A stretch of DNA of 8,452 nt from Clostridiales bacterium. GTDB taxonomy: Bacteria > Bacillota > Clostridia > Oscillospirales > Acutalibacteraceae. Positions within the stretch are counted from its first letter, which is position 1. Each line of letters opens with the position of its first letter. The notes below the pieces were generated by a model. The model ran no database searches. It was not told the DNA's origin and saw only the letters and a list, made by a program, of their open reading frames with translations. The stretch lies in assembly GCA_012522615.1 (NCBI GenBank), contig JAAYKB010000001.1, positions 1 to 8,452 of the forward strand, read 5' to 3'. Shown one piece after another: positions 1 through 8,200 of the stretch. The translations under genes were made by a program, and so were the position numbers.

Positions 1-17
1 AATATGTTAGCTGGGTG

Positions 18-55
18 AAAACAACCCCCGCGGCGATGCCGCGGGGGTTGTTTTT
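18..55 (-). terminator. Strong hairpin terminator, probably bidirectional
   Basis: The left arm (18-34) pairs perfectly with the right arm (38-54) around a three-base GAT loop. The 13 inner pairs include a 10-bp all-G/C core, and four A-T pairs extend the stem outward. The right arm runs into a T run (51-55) and the left arm starts with an A run (18-21), so the structure can act as an intrinsic terminator in both directions. For the leftward operon it begins about six bases after the stop codon of the last gene. Use on the plus strand would need a convergent gene to the left of the window, which cannot be seen. Confidence 0.9.
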
Positions 56-60
56 ATATT

Positions 61-960
61 TCATCTGATTTTGAGCAGGTCAAACTTGCCGCTTGTTATC
101 TTTACCGAATAGCTCCGCCCCGATTCGGCGCCCTTTCCGTAGGTATAGATTCCGTCATCGTCCAGCGAGGTTTTAAGCTCGAAATCGCTCTCTATCTTCC
201 CAGAGGTCTTTTTTGTTTTAAGCGTAAACCCGTCGTTATCGGGAATGGTTATAAAAACCTTGCCCGATGTGATGTCGGTATCCAGCCTGACCGGAACGAC
301 GCCAGATTCAATCTCGGCTCGGCCGCTGGTTATGCCGCAGTTAATATCCTCGAAATCCCCGTTTATCTCGGCATCCCCCGATGTCATCTTTAAGGTCAGT
401 TTATCGGAGCTGATACCGGAAGCCTCGATATTCCCGCTTGTCATGGTGGCCTTTACGTTCTCCGACTTCAGCCTGTGCATCTTCAGCCGTCCCGAAGTGA
501 GCTTGATAGCCATCTCGGCGGCCTCGATACCGCTAAGCTCCGACCTTCCGCTTGTCATATTCAGGACAAACTCGTTATACTGCTTTTCCGGGAGGGAAAG
601 CCTGAGATCGGACGAACGTGCGCCGAATCCGAAAAAGTAAAATCCGAAGCTTCTTTTTTGGGATATCATTAATTCGCCGTCCGTCATGCTTATGTCCATA
701 GGCTCGACATTATACCTCGAGGTCTCCTTGACGCGGATAATATCATCGGCCGACCTGTCAACATGAACATTGCCGGAAAACCAGCTTATTTTTATATTGT
801 CAACCAGGTTTCCGTCCTTCTCGTCGCTGTAGATTTCGCGGGGTTCGCCCTTTGCAATATAGAAGACCGGTTTTAAAACAGCTCCGAGAACCAACAGGAT
901 GACCAAAGCCGCGGCTACGATCGACCATATGATAACAGAGGTGATTGCATTGTTATTCAT
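61..960 (-). CDS. DUF4097-family membrane-anchored beta-helix-like protein
   Basis: This encodes 299 aa, the third gene of a leftward operon. Residues 7-29 form one hydrophobic membrane segment, and the remainder is predicted to be extracytoplasmic. From residue 60 the chain is built of short beta-strand rungs: Thr-Ser-Gly occurs eight times (136, 155, 174, 193, 211, 231, 252, 289), mostly 18-21 residues apart, typical of DUF4097 (YvlB-like) right-handed beta-helix or adhesin-like proteins. No catalytic motif is visible. The start is the ATG at 960 because GGAGGG (972-967) lies six bases upstream; an in-frame TTG at 966 abuts that site and is unlikely. The previous gene stops 14 bases upstream, which suggests translational coupling. 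In Bacillota such proteins commonly sit beside PadR and HAAS-domain genes and are linked to envelope stress; the molecular role is unknown. The family call is firm, the function is not. Confidence 0.88.
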   Translation of the reverse strand: MNNNAITSVIIWSIVAAALVILLVLGAVLKPVFYIAKGEPREIYSDEKDGNLVDNIKISWFSGNVHVDRSADDIIRVKETSRYNVEPMDISMTDGELMISQKRSFGFYFFGFGARSSDLRLSLPEKQYNEFVLNMTSGRSELSGIEAAEMAIKLTSGRLKMHRLKSENVKATMTSGNIEASGISSDKLTLKMTSGDAEINGDFEDINCGITSGRAEIESGVVPVRLDTDITSGKVFITIPDNDGFTLKTKKTSGKIESDFELKTSLDDDGIYTYGKGAESGRSYSVKITSGKFDLLKIR

Positions 961-966
961 AAACAA

Positions 967-972
967 CCCTCC
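967..972 (-). promoter_or_regulatory. Ribosome binding site deciding the DUF4097 gene start
   Basis: Read on the minus strand this is GGAGGG, followed by six bases and the ATG at 960-958. It directly abuts the in-frame TTG at 966, so it selects the ATG. It lies within five bases of the stop codon of the upstream gene (977-975), so ribosomes finishing that gene can reinitiate here. Confidence 0.85.
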
Positions 973-974
973 AA

Positions 975-1613
975 TCAGCGGTTAAGCTGCATGACCGCGC
1001 GGATAATCTGCTGAATCGCTATCCCGATAAGGAAGACAATCCACGATACATGCCATATGCCAAACCCGAAGCTAATCAAAAAGTATATAGCCACTATTAT
1101 CGTCCACAAGGCGCCGGAAATTGCGCCGAAAGTTCCGTTATCCTTTTTGCGCTGCTGCTTCCATTCCTTGAATTCCTCAACCATGGTATCGTCCAAGCGG
1201 CGGTATTTCGGGCGGGTCATATAATTGAAAACCAGAAGTCCCGTCGCAACTGCGCATATCGCCAACATGGCAACCAGGCCGAGCTCTTCGTCATATCCCA
1301 CCGTGTTGGCAATAAACAGAGGCACAACGCTGATGATGTAGAGCATAACCGCGATTGAAACCAAAAGCGCGTTTTTGCGTCGCGACGCGGGATCTTCATC
1401 CTCCTGTTCAAGCATTTTAAAAAGCTCGTCAATATCTCCTATGCTTGCGATTGCGGCTTTGTATGCCTCCTCCTCGGACATGCCGCGGCCCGTGAGATCG
1501 ACATATTTGTCAATCAGGTTGGAGCACACCTCTTCCTTGAGTTCTGCGGCTTTTTTTGTTTGCGGCGCGTCCGCAAACAGCTCGTTGACATAAATTCTTA
1601 TTTGCTGAATCAT
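975..1613 (-). CDS. HAAS / permease-prefix-like (DUF1700-type) four-TM protein
   Basis: This encodes 212 aa. Residues 1-75 form a charged helical domain with the pattern of HAAS or permease-prefix domains: an amphipathic helix, then a KxxELKEEV-type helix (20-39), a Gly-Met-Ser-Glu-Glu-Glu-Ala turn (44-50) and an Ala-Ile-x-x-Ile-Gly-Asp segment (54-60). Four hydrophobic segments follow at about 81-103, 111-131, 162-183 and 185-207, with a basic and acidic cytoplasmic loop between the second and third. The family is typically encoded next to a PadR regulator and is thought to link it to membrane or envelope state. The ATG at 1613 has AGGAGGA seven bases upstream (1627-1621), overlapping the stop codon of padR, so the two are probably translationally coupled. 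No enzymatic residues are seen. The precise family (DUF1700 or general HAAS) is uncertain. Confidence 0.85.
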   Translation of the reverse strand: MIQQIRIYVNELFADAPQTKKAAELKEEVCSNLIDKYVDLTGRGMSEEEAYKAAIASIGDIDELFKMLEQEDEDPASRRKNALLVSIAVMLYIISVVPLFIANTVGYDEELGLVAMLAICAVATGLLVFNYMTRPKYRRLDDTMVEEFKEWKQQRKKDNGTFGAISGALWTIIVAIYFLISFGFGIWHVSWIVFLIGIAIQQIIRAVMQLNR

Positions 1614-1620
1614 ATCTGTT

Positions 1621-1627
1621 TCCTCCT
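1621..1627 (-). promoter_or_regulatory. Ribosome binding site of the HAAS gene, overlapping the padR stop
   Basis: The minus strand reads AGGAGGA, seven bases before the ATG at 1613-1611. Two of its bases belong to the TAG stop codon of the PadR gene (1628-1626). This arrangement favours translational coupling and fixes the start of the downstream gene. Confidence 0.85.
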
Positions 1628-1955
1628 AATCTGCTTCAATTAATCGGTCAATCATATTCCGTATTTCATCCCATTCGGCACGGTTTTTTTCGTAAAACGC
1701 CCGTCCGAGATCGGTTATGGAATAATACCGCCGTCTTGCTCCGGTTGTCTCGTCGCCCCAGTAGGAAACGATGTACCCCGCCTGTTCCAGCCGCCGGAAG
1801 GCAGTGTACAGCGTCGCCTCCTTGAGCTCGTATTTCCCTTCAGTCGAAGTCTGGATGGCTTTGTTGATTTCATAGCCATAACTGTCGTTTCGCATCAGGT
1901 GGGCAAGTATTATCGTGTCGGTGTGCCCTCGTATCATGTCCGATGCAATAGACAT
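1626..1955 (-). CDS. PadR-family transcriptional regulator
   Basis: This encodes 109 aa, the usual size of a short (subfamily 2) PadR protein. The winged helix-turn-helix covers about residues 8-82: an Ile-Arg-Gly-His-Thr-Asp entry (8-13), the Ser-Tyr-Gly-Tyr-Glu-Ile helix (25-30), the recognition helix Leu-Lys-Glu-Ala-Thr-Leu-Tyr (44-50) and the wing ending in Arg-Arg-Arg-Tyr-Tyr (74-78), followed by the Thr-Asp-Leu-Gly-Arg segment. A short C-terminal helix (about 86-107) would serve dimerisation. The GGAGGT site at 1967-1962 precedes two consecutive in-frame ATGs. The second (1955) is chosen for its six-base spacing; the first (1958) would add one Met. The frame stays open upstream to 2021, but that stretch holds the promoter. 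It is first in an operon with HAAS and DUF4097 genes. PadR proteins usually repress their own operon; the ligand is unknown. Confidence 0.93.
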   Translation of the reverse strand: MSIASDMIRGHTDTIILAHLMRNDSYGYEINKAIQTSTEGKYELKEATLYTAFRRLEQAGYIVSYWGDETTGARRRYYSITDLGRAFYEKNRAEWDEIRNMIDRLIEAD

Positions 1956-1961
1956 CATTTC

Positions 1962-1967
1962 ACCTCC
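1962..1967 (-). promoter_or_regulatory. Ribosome binding site of the padR gene
   Basis: The minus strand reads GGAGGT, three bases before a first ATG (1958) and six before a second (1955). The spacing favours the second. It also rules out the longer in-frame starts further upstream, which lie in the promoter. Confidence 0.85.
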
Positions 1968-1988
1968 GAATGTATCATGTATTCTGTT

Positions 1989-2009
1989 GTATATTGTAAT
2001 CATATATAC
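1989..2009. promoter_or_regulatory. Candidate PadR operator: GTATAT / ATATAC dyad over the -10 box
   Basis: GTATAT (1989-1994) and ATATAC (2004-2009) are perfect inverted arms separated by nine bases. The dyad overlaps the -10 box and part of the spacer of the padR promoter, where a bound dimer would block RNA polymerase. Autorepression from such a site is usual for PadR proteins, but the arms are only six bases of AT-rich sequence, so chance is possible. An additional direct repeat of ATACAT (minus strand, 1982-1977 and 1975-1970) lies just downstream in the leader. Confidence 0.4.
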
Positions 2010-2021
2010 CTCGCCTGTCAA
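1993..2021 (-). promoter_or_regulatory. Near-consensus sigma-A promoter of the padR operon
   Basis: On the minus strand a perfect -35 box TTGACA (2021-2016) is followed by a 17-base spacer and a -10 box TACAAT (1998-1993), one base off consensus. Transcription should start near 1985-1987, giving a leader of about 30 bases before the padR ribosome binding site and start. So strong a core promoter ahead of a repressor gene suggests it is normally held down by an operator, possibly the dyad overlapping the -10 box. Confidence 0.85.
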
Positions 2022-2046
2022 GGTATTTTTTCAAATTAATTTGTGT

Positions 2047-2087
2047 ATGATTCGGCTTGATGTCGGGAAACCTATTTTTTGAATCAT
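2047..2087. repeat. 7-bp inverted repeat (ATGATTC / GAATCAT) in the divergent region
   Basis: ATGATTC at 2047-2053 and GAATCAT at 2081-2087 are perfect inverted copies separated by 27 bases. They lie upstream of the padR -35 box, between the two divergent promoters. They could be paired half-sites or a weak stem, and no gene occupies this stretch. Confidence 0.35.
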
Positions 2088-2112
2088 GCGGAAATGCCGC
2101 GACGATATTGCC

Positions 2113-2143
2113 ATACTGATTCCTAATTAATAGGTATTGGTAT
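2113..2143. promoter_or_regulatory. 31-bp imperfect palindrome, candidate operator upstream of the glucan synthase gene
   Basis: Centred on base 2128, 11 of 15 symmetric positions pair: ATAC / GTAT at the ends (2113-2116 with 2140-2143), AT / AT (2119-2120 with 2136-2137), CCTA / TAGG (2122-2125 with 2131-2134) and one inner pair. It lacks a following T run that would make it a terminator and sits over the candidate -35 box of the rightward gene. This looks like a dimeric regulator site. Which regulator binds it is unknown; its arms differ from the dyad at the padR promoter. Confidence 0.5.
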
Positions 2144-2155
2144 TTTTCATATATT
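2127..2155 (+). promoter_or_regulatory. Weak candidate sigma-A promoter for the glucan synthase gene
   Basis: TTAATA (2127-2132, four of six consensus bases), a 17-base spacer and TATATT (2150-2155, five of six) make the best promoter I can find in front of the rightward gene. A start near 2161 would give a leader of about 59 bases that begins with the first arm of the leader hairpin. The -35 box lies inside the palindrome centred on 2128. The match is modest, and a regulator may be needed to activate it. Confidence 0.35.
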
Positions 2156-2159
2156 ATTG

Positions 2160-2209
2160 TGCCTTTCAGGCCCTTGGGTCAGGGGTTCACGGGAAGGCGC
2201 GGAAAGGCA
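2160..2209 (+). promoter_or_regulatory. Leader hairpin that could mask the ribosome binding site of the glucan synthase gene
   Basis: TGCCTTTC (2160-2167) is perfectly complementary to GAAAGGCA (2202-2209), giving an 8-bp stem around a 34-base G/C-rich loop. The second arm contains GGAAAGG (2201-2207), the only purine-rich ribosome-binding candidate before the ATG at 2220. Its spacing to that ATG is long (12 bases), so translation may be inefficient even when the stem is open. No known riboswitch class is recognisable. Confidence 0.35.
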
Positions 2210-2219
2210 TGGATACTAT

Positions 2220-5200
2220 ATGTCGGACAACCCATCAAGCAAGATTCAGCATTCGGTAAACGCCGGCGATAACAGCACGTTTTTCCGCTCGCTCGCGCAG
2301 GAATTCATCGCCGAGCCCCACCCTTCTGCCGAGCTCCACCCTCTCCGCCGGCAGGTGCGGCAGGCGCTCCGCACGCTCAAAAACACCGGTCGGCATCCGG
2401 CGCAAGGGGGACCCGACGCGGACGGCATCCAAGCCGGATTTCGCGAATGGCTGGACGACAACTACCATCTTTTTATGCGCGAGGGCTCGAGTCTGCTCGC
2501 CGCCCTCCGGTTTGCCGACCGGCAGCCTTGCATAGACAGGCTTCCCGCCACCTTTCTTATGCTTTTAAAGCTGGTTAAAAAAATCGGCGTACCCGAAGCG
2601 GACGTGTTTGAGGAGCTTATCGAAACCGTCCAGCGCGTACGCCCGCTTACGGTTTTCGAGCTGGAGCAGCTTCCGCTGTGTCTGCGCGCCGCCCTTCTTA
2701 TGACGGCTGCCGAGGCCTGCCGCCATACCGGAAGCGAGGCCGAGCGGCTGATTTCGATCGCCGTCAGCGGACTGCGCCAGACCGTGGGGCTTGATTTCGC
2801 CGGTCTTACCGAAAGGCACAGCATTGTCGAGCGGATTCTTCGGGACGATCCTGTCGGGGTCTATCCGAGGATGGACGAAAAGTCCCGATCAGACTATCGC
2901 AGGCGGACCGCCATAGCTGCGCTGAGAAGCGGCAAAAGCGAAGCGGCTACCGCCGCCGCCTTTGTGGAACAGGCGAAAAACGGCAAGACCCCGCGGGAAC
3001 GGCATGTCGGCACCCCGCTGGTCTTGGCCGTCCGTGACGGCAAGAGGCGGAAAAGGGGCAGAATACTGCTTGTAAGCTCGCTTATGGTTCCTGCCGCCCT
3101 TTCAATCGGACTTGCCGCATATCTGGGGCATCCCCTGTTTGTCCTGCTTCTTTATCTCCCGCTTTTCGAGCTGTGCCGCCCGGCGCTGCAGCAGATATTT
3201 CTCAAGGGTATCGCCCCCCGCCGTCTTCCGCGAATCGAGCTCAACGGCGTTATTCCCGAGGAGGGGCGCACCGTCATCACGGTATCGACCCTGCTTCCCG
3301 GCGCCAAGAATGCAGCAAAGACGGCCGAGCATCTTTTCCGCATTTACAATACCAACGGGCAGGGCGCCGTGCAGGTCTGTCTGCTTGCCGACCTTCCCCA
3401 GGCGGATTACCCCACACTTGCGCGGGACGCCGCCGACATCTCGGCCATGAAGCGCGAGATAAGGAGGCTCAACACAAAAAATGGAAGTCATTTTGTGCTT
3501 GCGGTCCGCCGGCGGGAATACAGCTCTACCATGAAGGCGTATACCGGCAGGGAGCGTAAAAGGGGGGCGATTGCCGAGCTTGTCCGGGTGATACGCGGAG
3601 GGCTTCCGCGTTTTCTGGCCTTTGAGGGCGACCTTTCGCAGCTTCGCAGGGCAAAATACATCATCGCCCTTGACGCCGACACCGGAATGCTGCTCGACAC
3701 CGCCTCCGAGCTTGTCGGCACGGCCCTCCACCCTCTTGTGCATGCCTATACCGACTCCGACAAAAAGCGGGTGGTTCGTGGATACGGCATACTTGTGCCC
3801 CGACTGGGCGCCGAGCTGCACTCGGCAAACCGCACCCCCTTTTCACGCGCCACCGCCGGCGTCGGGGGTATTACCCCCTATGACATCACGGCCGGCGACT
3901 TATATATGGACTGCTTTTCCTCCGCCGTCTTCACCGGCAAGGGGCTTATCGACATTGAGGCCTTTGCCGTGCTCGAAAACAACCGCTTTCCGCCCGAGCA
4001 GGTTTTGAGCCACGATATTCTTGAGGGCTGCCTGATGCGCTCGGGTCTGGTTTCGGACGTCGAGATGACCGACAGCTCGCCGTCCGCCATGAGCGGATGG
4101 CTTGACCGGCTTCACAGGTGGATAAGGGGAGACTGGCAGAACCTCCCGTTCCTGTTCAGCCGTACCCTGCCCTTCAGCAGGCTTGACCGCTGGAAGCTTT
4201 GGGATAACCTCCGCCGTTCCCTGACCCCTCCGGCCGTCCTTCTCTGCCTGCTGCTGACACCCCTTTTCCAAAGACACACGGCACAGGTTGTTGCCCTGAC
4301 AGCTTTGCTGTCGCCCATCTTCGGCAACCTTATTTCGGCCGCCCTTTCCCTGCTGCACGGCGGGTGGATGACCCTCGGCGGGCGGTACTATTCCCGGGTT
4401 CTGCCGCGCGCAATGAGCGCCCTGACCCAGGCGTGGTTTACCCTGATAATGCTGCCCGCAACCGCAATCGTTTCGCTGGACGCGGCAGTCCGCGCGCTGG
4501 TCAGACTTGTATCGCGGCGCAGGATGCTGGAGTGGAAAACGGCGGCTCAATCCGAAAAAAGCGGAAGCGGATGGTCGCAGTCGTTTAAAAGGCTGTGGCC
4601 CACTTTGGTGATTTCCGGCTATCTTATCTATTTCGGGACGGGCTTCACAAGGCTGGGCGGCGTCATATTTGCCGCGCTTCTCCCCTTTGCGGTCTATTCC
4701 GGAAGGAGCGGCGCGCCCGAGGCATTAAAGCCCTCCCTGTCGGCAAACCAGAGGGAGCAGATACACGCCTATGCCGCCGCAACATGGCGGTATTACGAGG
4801 AATATTGCACCGCCGAGGAGCACTACCTGCCCCCCGACAATCTTCAGGAGTCCCCGGTCTGGCGGGTGGCGCACAGGACCTCGCCTACCAATATCGGGCT
4901 GTATCTGCTCTGCGTGGCGGCGGCCCATGATCTCGGTCTTATTGACGAAGACGAAATGCTTACCAGAATAGAAAACACCTTCGACACAATCGACAGGCTT
5001 GAAAAATGGAGGGGCAATCTTCTCAACTGGTACGACACCAGAACCCTGCGCCCTCTTGTTCCGCGCTATGTATCTTCGGTCGACAGCGGCAACTTTGCAT
5101 GCTGTCTTGTCGCGCTGCGTCAGGCGCTTGCGGAAATAAGAGGGGTACGTGCCGCCGAGCTGGCCGCGCGCGCAAAAAGGCTGCAGGACGAGGTTGACCT

Positions 5201-8200
5201 TATCCCTATGTATAACAAAAACCGCGCCCTTTTCCATATCGGGCTTGACCCCGATTCGGGCGAGCTCAGCGCCTCGTATTATGACCTGCTGATGAGCGAA
5301 AGCCGGATGACGGGCTATTTCGCAATCGCAAAGCGGATAATACCCAAAAAGCACTGGGGGGCGCTCGGGCGAACCCTGACCCGCTCGGGCAACGCGATAG
5401 GTCCGGTTTCATGGACGGGCACCATGTTCGAATACTTCATGCCGCGGCTTCTGATCCCCTCCGAGGAGGGGACAATGGGGTACGAGGCCCTTCAGTTCTG
5501 TCTGCATTGCCAGCGCCGCCGCCCGCCTAGGGGCGTGCCGTGGGGGATAAGCGAGAGCGGGTTTTACGCCTTTGACAGCAGTCTCAACTACCAGTACAAG
5601 GCGCACGGCGTTCCGCGGCTTGCCCTTAAACGGGGGCTCGGAAAGGACCTTGTCATCTCCCCTTATTCCAGCTTTCTCGTTCTGACGACCGACCCGGGCG
5701 CGGCCCTGCGAAACCTTGCCCGTCTTGAACGGCTTGGGATGACGGGAAGCTGCGGGTTCTATGAGGCCGCCGATTTCACCAAGGGGCGGACGGCGCGCGG
5801 GGGCTACTCGATTGTCCGCAGCTATATGGCCCATCATGTCGGCATGAGCCTGCTGTCCTGCGCCAACGCCGTGATGGACGACATCTTTGTGCGGCGTTTT
5901 ACCCGCGACGAGGACATGGCGAGGGCCATCGAGCTGTCGTACGAAAAGGCGCCGACCGCCGGGGCGGTGTTCGAGCCCGCGCGGGAAAACAGCGTGCCCG
6001 AGCTGCCCGGGCGAACCCGTCCGATTGCGGAGGAAATACGGCACATCAACCCACGAACGCCCAGGATGCATCTGCTTGCGGGTTCGGAATGGCAGCTTGC
6101 TATTTCGGATACCGGGGCGGGCATCTCGACTTCACGCGGGCTGGATATACACCGTTTCAGCGATGATCTGCTTCGCTCGCCACAGGGAATCTACGCCGTG
6201 ATCGACAGCGACGAGGGGGCCTTCTCGGTTACGGCGGCGCCCGATTATTCGGACACGCCGCTTGACCTCAAGACCCGAAAAAAGACCGACGGACGCAGAC
6301 TCGACACCGGCATTAAACGCCGCGCCGAATTTGAAACCGGCGCCGCCATATTCACGGCAGAGCTCGGCAGTCTTGAAGCCGGTATGCGGGCGATGGTGCA
6401 TCCCCGTCTGCCCTGCGAGCAGCGGCAGGTGGTTATAAAAAACCACGCCGGACACCGGACAGCCGCGACGGTAATGTTTTATTTTGAGCCGAGTCTTGCG
6501 CGCCGCGAGGACGCGCTTGCCCACCCTGCGTTTTCGCGCATCTTCCTTGCAGCCCGCCATGACCAGACCGTCAAGGCGCTGTTTGTGACCCGCCGGCAGA
6601 GGATGGGAGACCCTCCGGCATGTCTTGCCGCCGGATTCCTCGACAGCCGCGATTTCGAGTACGAGCCCTCGCGCGAGGCGTTGCTTGAACGGCCGCTCGG
6701 CATATCCTCCCTTATCAAGGCGGCGGCAAAGCCCTTTTCATCCTCCGGTCAGGGTATTCCCGACTGCGCCGTCGCTATGCGCGTCAAAATCGAGCTTCCG
6801 CCCCGAACCCAAAGGTCGGTTACCCTGCTGCTGACGGCGGCCCCGACCATGACCGAGGCCGCCAACCGGCTTATCGAAGCGCGCAGGGACGGTCTGCTTT
6901 CGGGCGGCAGCGCGGCCCCCGCTCCCTTCGGAGGGGTTGAGGCCGACCTCGCCGCCCAGATTATCCCCGATTTGTTCTATCCTCCGCGCATATCGCGCGA
7001 ATGGGCTGCCGCGGCGCGTGAAAACACCCGCGGACAGGAAGCCCTCTGGGCCCTCGGCATCTCGGGGGACTATCCTATAATTTTGATTGAGATACACAAT
7101 TCCGCCGACGCCTCGCGGGCGGAGCCATACATGCGTCTGCACCGCTCCCTGCTTCTCGGAGGGGTAGTCACCGAGCTGGCAATCGCCTATCACGAGGGGG
7201 GACAATACGACGCGCCGATACTTGAGGCGCTGCGCGAGGCCGCCAGAACCACGGGATGCAGCGAGGCGCTCGGCAAGCGGGGCGGCATACACCCGATAAA
7301 CCTTGTCAATCACGGGGAGGCCGCCCTTGCCCTGCTCACCGCCGTCTGCGCCCACAACGGGGCGCGCGACCTCAGGCGCGCGGGCATACCTCCCGCTGAT
7401 TATACCCCCGCTCCCCTGCTCCCATCGGAGCCCATCGTCACCAACGACTTCAATCCAAGCCATGACGCGGATCAGCCTGTGACGGTTATCAGCGGGGGGC
7501 AGTTCCAAGGGGACCGCTTCACCATAACCGAGCATCCTCGTCTGCCGTGGTGTCATGTGCTCGCAAACGAGGGCTTCGGCACGCTGGTTTCGGACAGGGC
7601 GCTCGGGTTTACATGGGCGGTCAATTCGCGCGAAAACAAGCTGACCCCCTGGACAAACGACACCGCCTCGGACAACCGCGGCGAGATGCTGCTGCTCAAG
7701 ATCAACAGCAGTATATACGACGTTATTCTGGGGGCAAGAACCGAATACGGCAACGGCTTTGCCCGCTATACCGGACGCTGCGGGAGCTTAAATACCTCCG
7801 TTAAGGTCAGCGTTCCCGAAAAAGGCTCATGGAAGCAGGTCGAGCTTACCATCGATAATACGGGAGATGAGGAGATGGAATTTCAGGCTGCCTATTACAC
7901 CGAACCTGTATTGGGCGTCCGTCGGAATCATGCCAGACACACCATAGCCCGCTGGGAAAACGGCACCCTGGTTCTTAAAAATCCCTTTTCAAAGATTAAA
8001 GGGAGCATGATTCTGACCGCCGCGGGAGGGGCAGACGGCTGCGACTGCGACCGCGGCAGCTTCCTTACCGGAAGCTGGGGAGGCGGCACACTCTCTCCCC
8101 TGCCCGATCCGTGCGCCTCGGTCATCGTCCGGCGAAAGCTCCCGCCGCGCAGGCAGGAGAAGATAACCTTTGTGCTGGGCTTTGCGGAGGAAACCGGCTC

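Noticed and set aside
1..18. Possible end of a plus-strand gene at the left edge (stop codons at 8-10 or 16-18)
   Set aside because: Eighteen bases are too few to assign a frame, although the bidirectional terminator makes a convergent gene to the left plausible.
245..672. Plus-strand open frames opposite the DUF4097 gene
   Set aside because: They are antisense shadows of a well-supported gene, with low-complexity translations and no initiation signals.
1956..2021. Longer N terminus for the PadR protein
   Set aside because: The extension crosses the -35 and -10 boxes and the ribosome binding site at 1967-1962, and PadR proteins normally begin just before the conserved Arg-Gly-His segment.
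2157..2219. In-frame TTG at 2157 as an earlier start of the glucan synthase
   Set aside because: No ribosome binding site precedes it, it would lie upstream of the likely transcript start, and the added residues resemble no part of the family.
2209..2257. A 16-codon open frame starting at an ATG 11 bases before the glucan synthase start, in another frame
   Set aside because: The purine-rich site ends only one base before its ATG, too close for normal initiation, and the peptide has no leader-peptide pattern such as runs of one amino acid.
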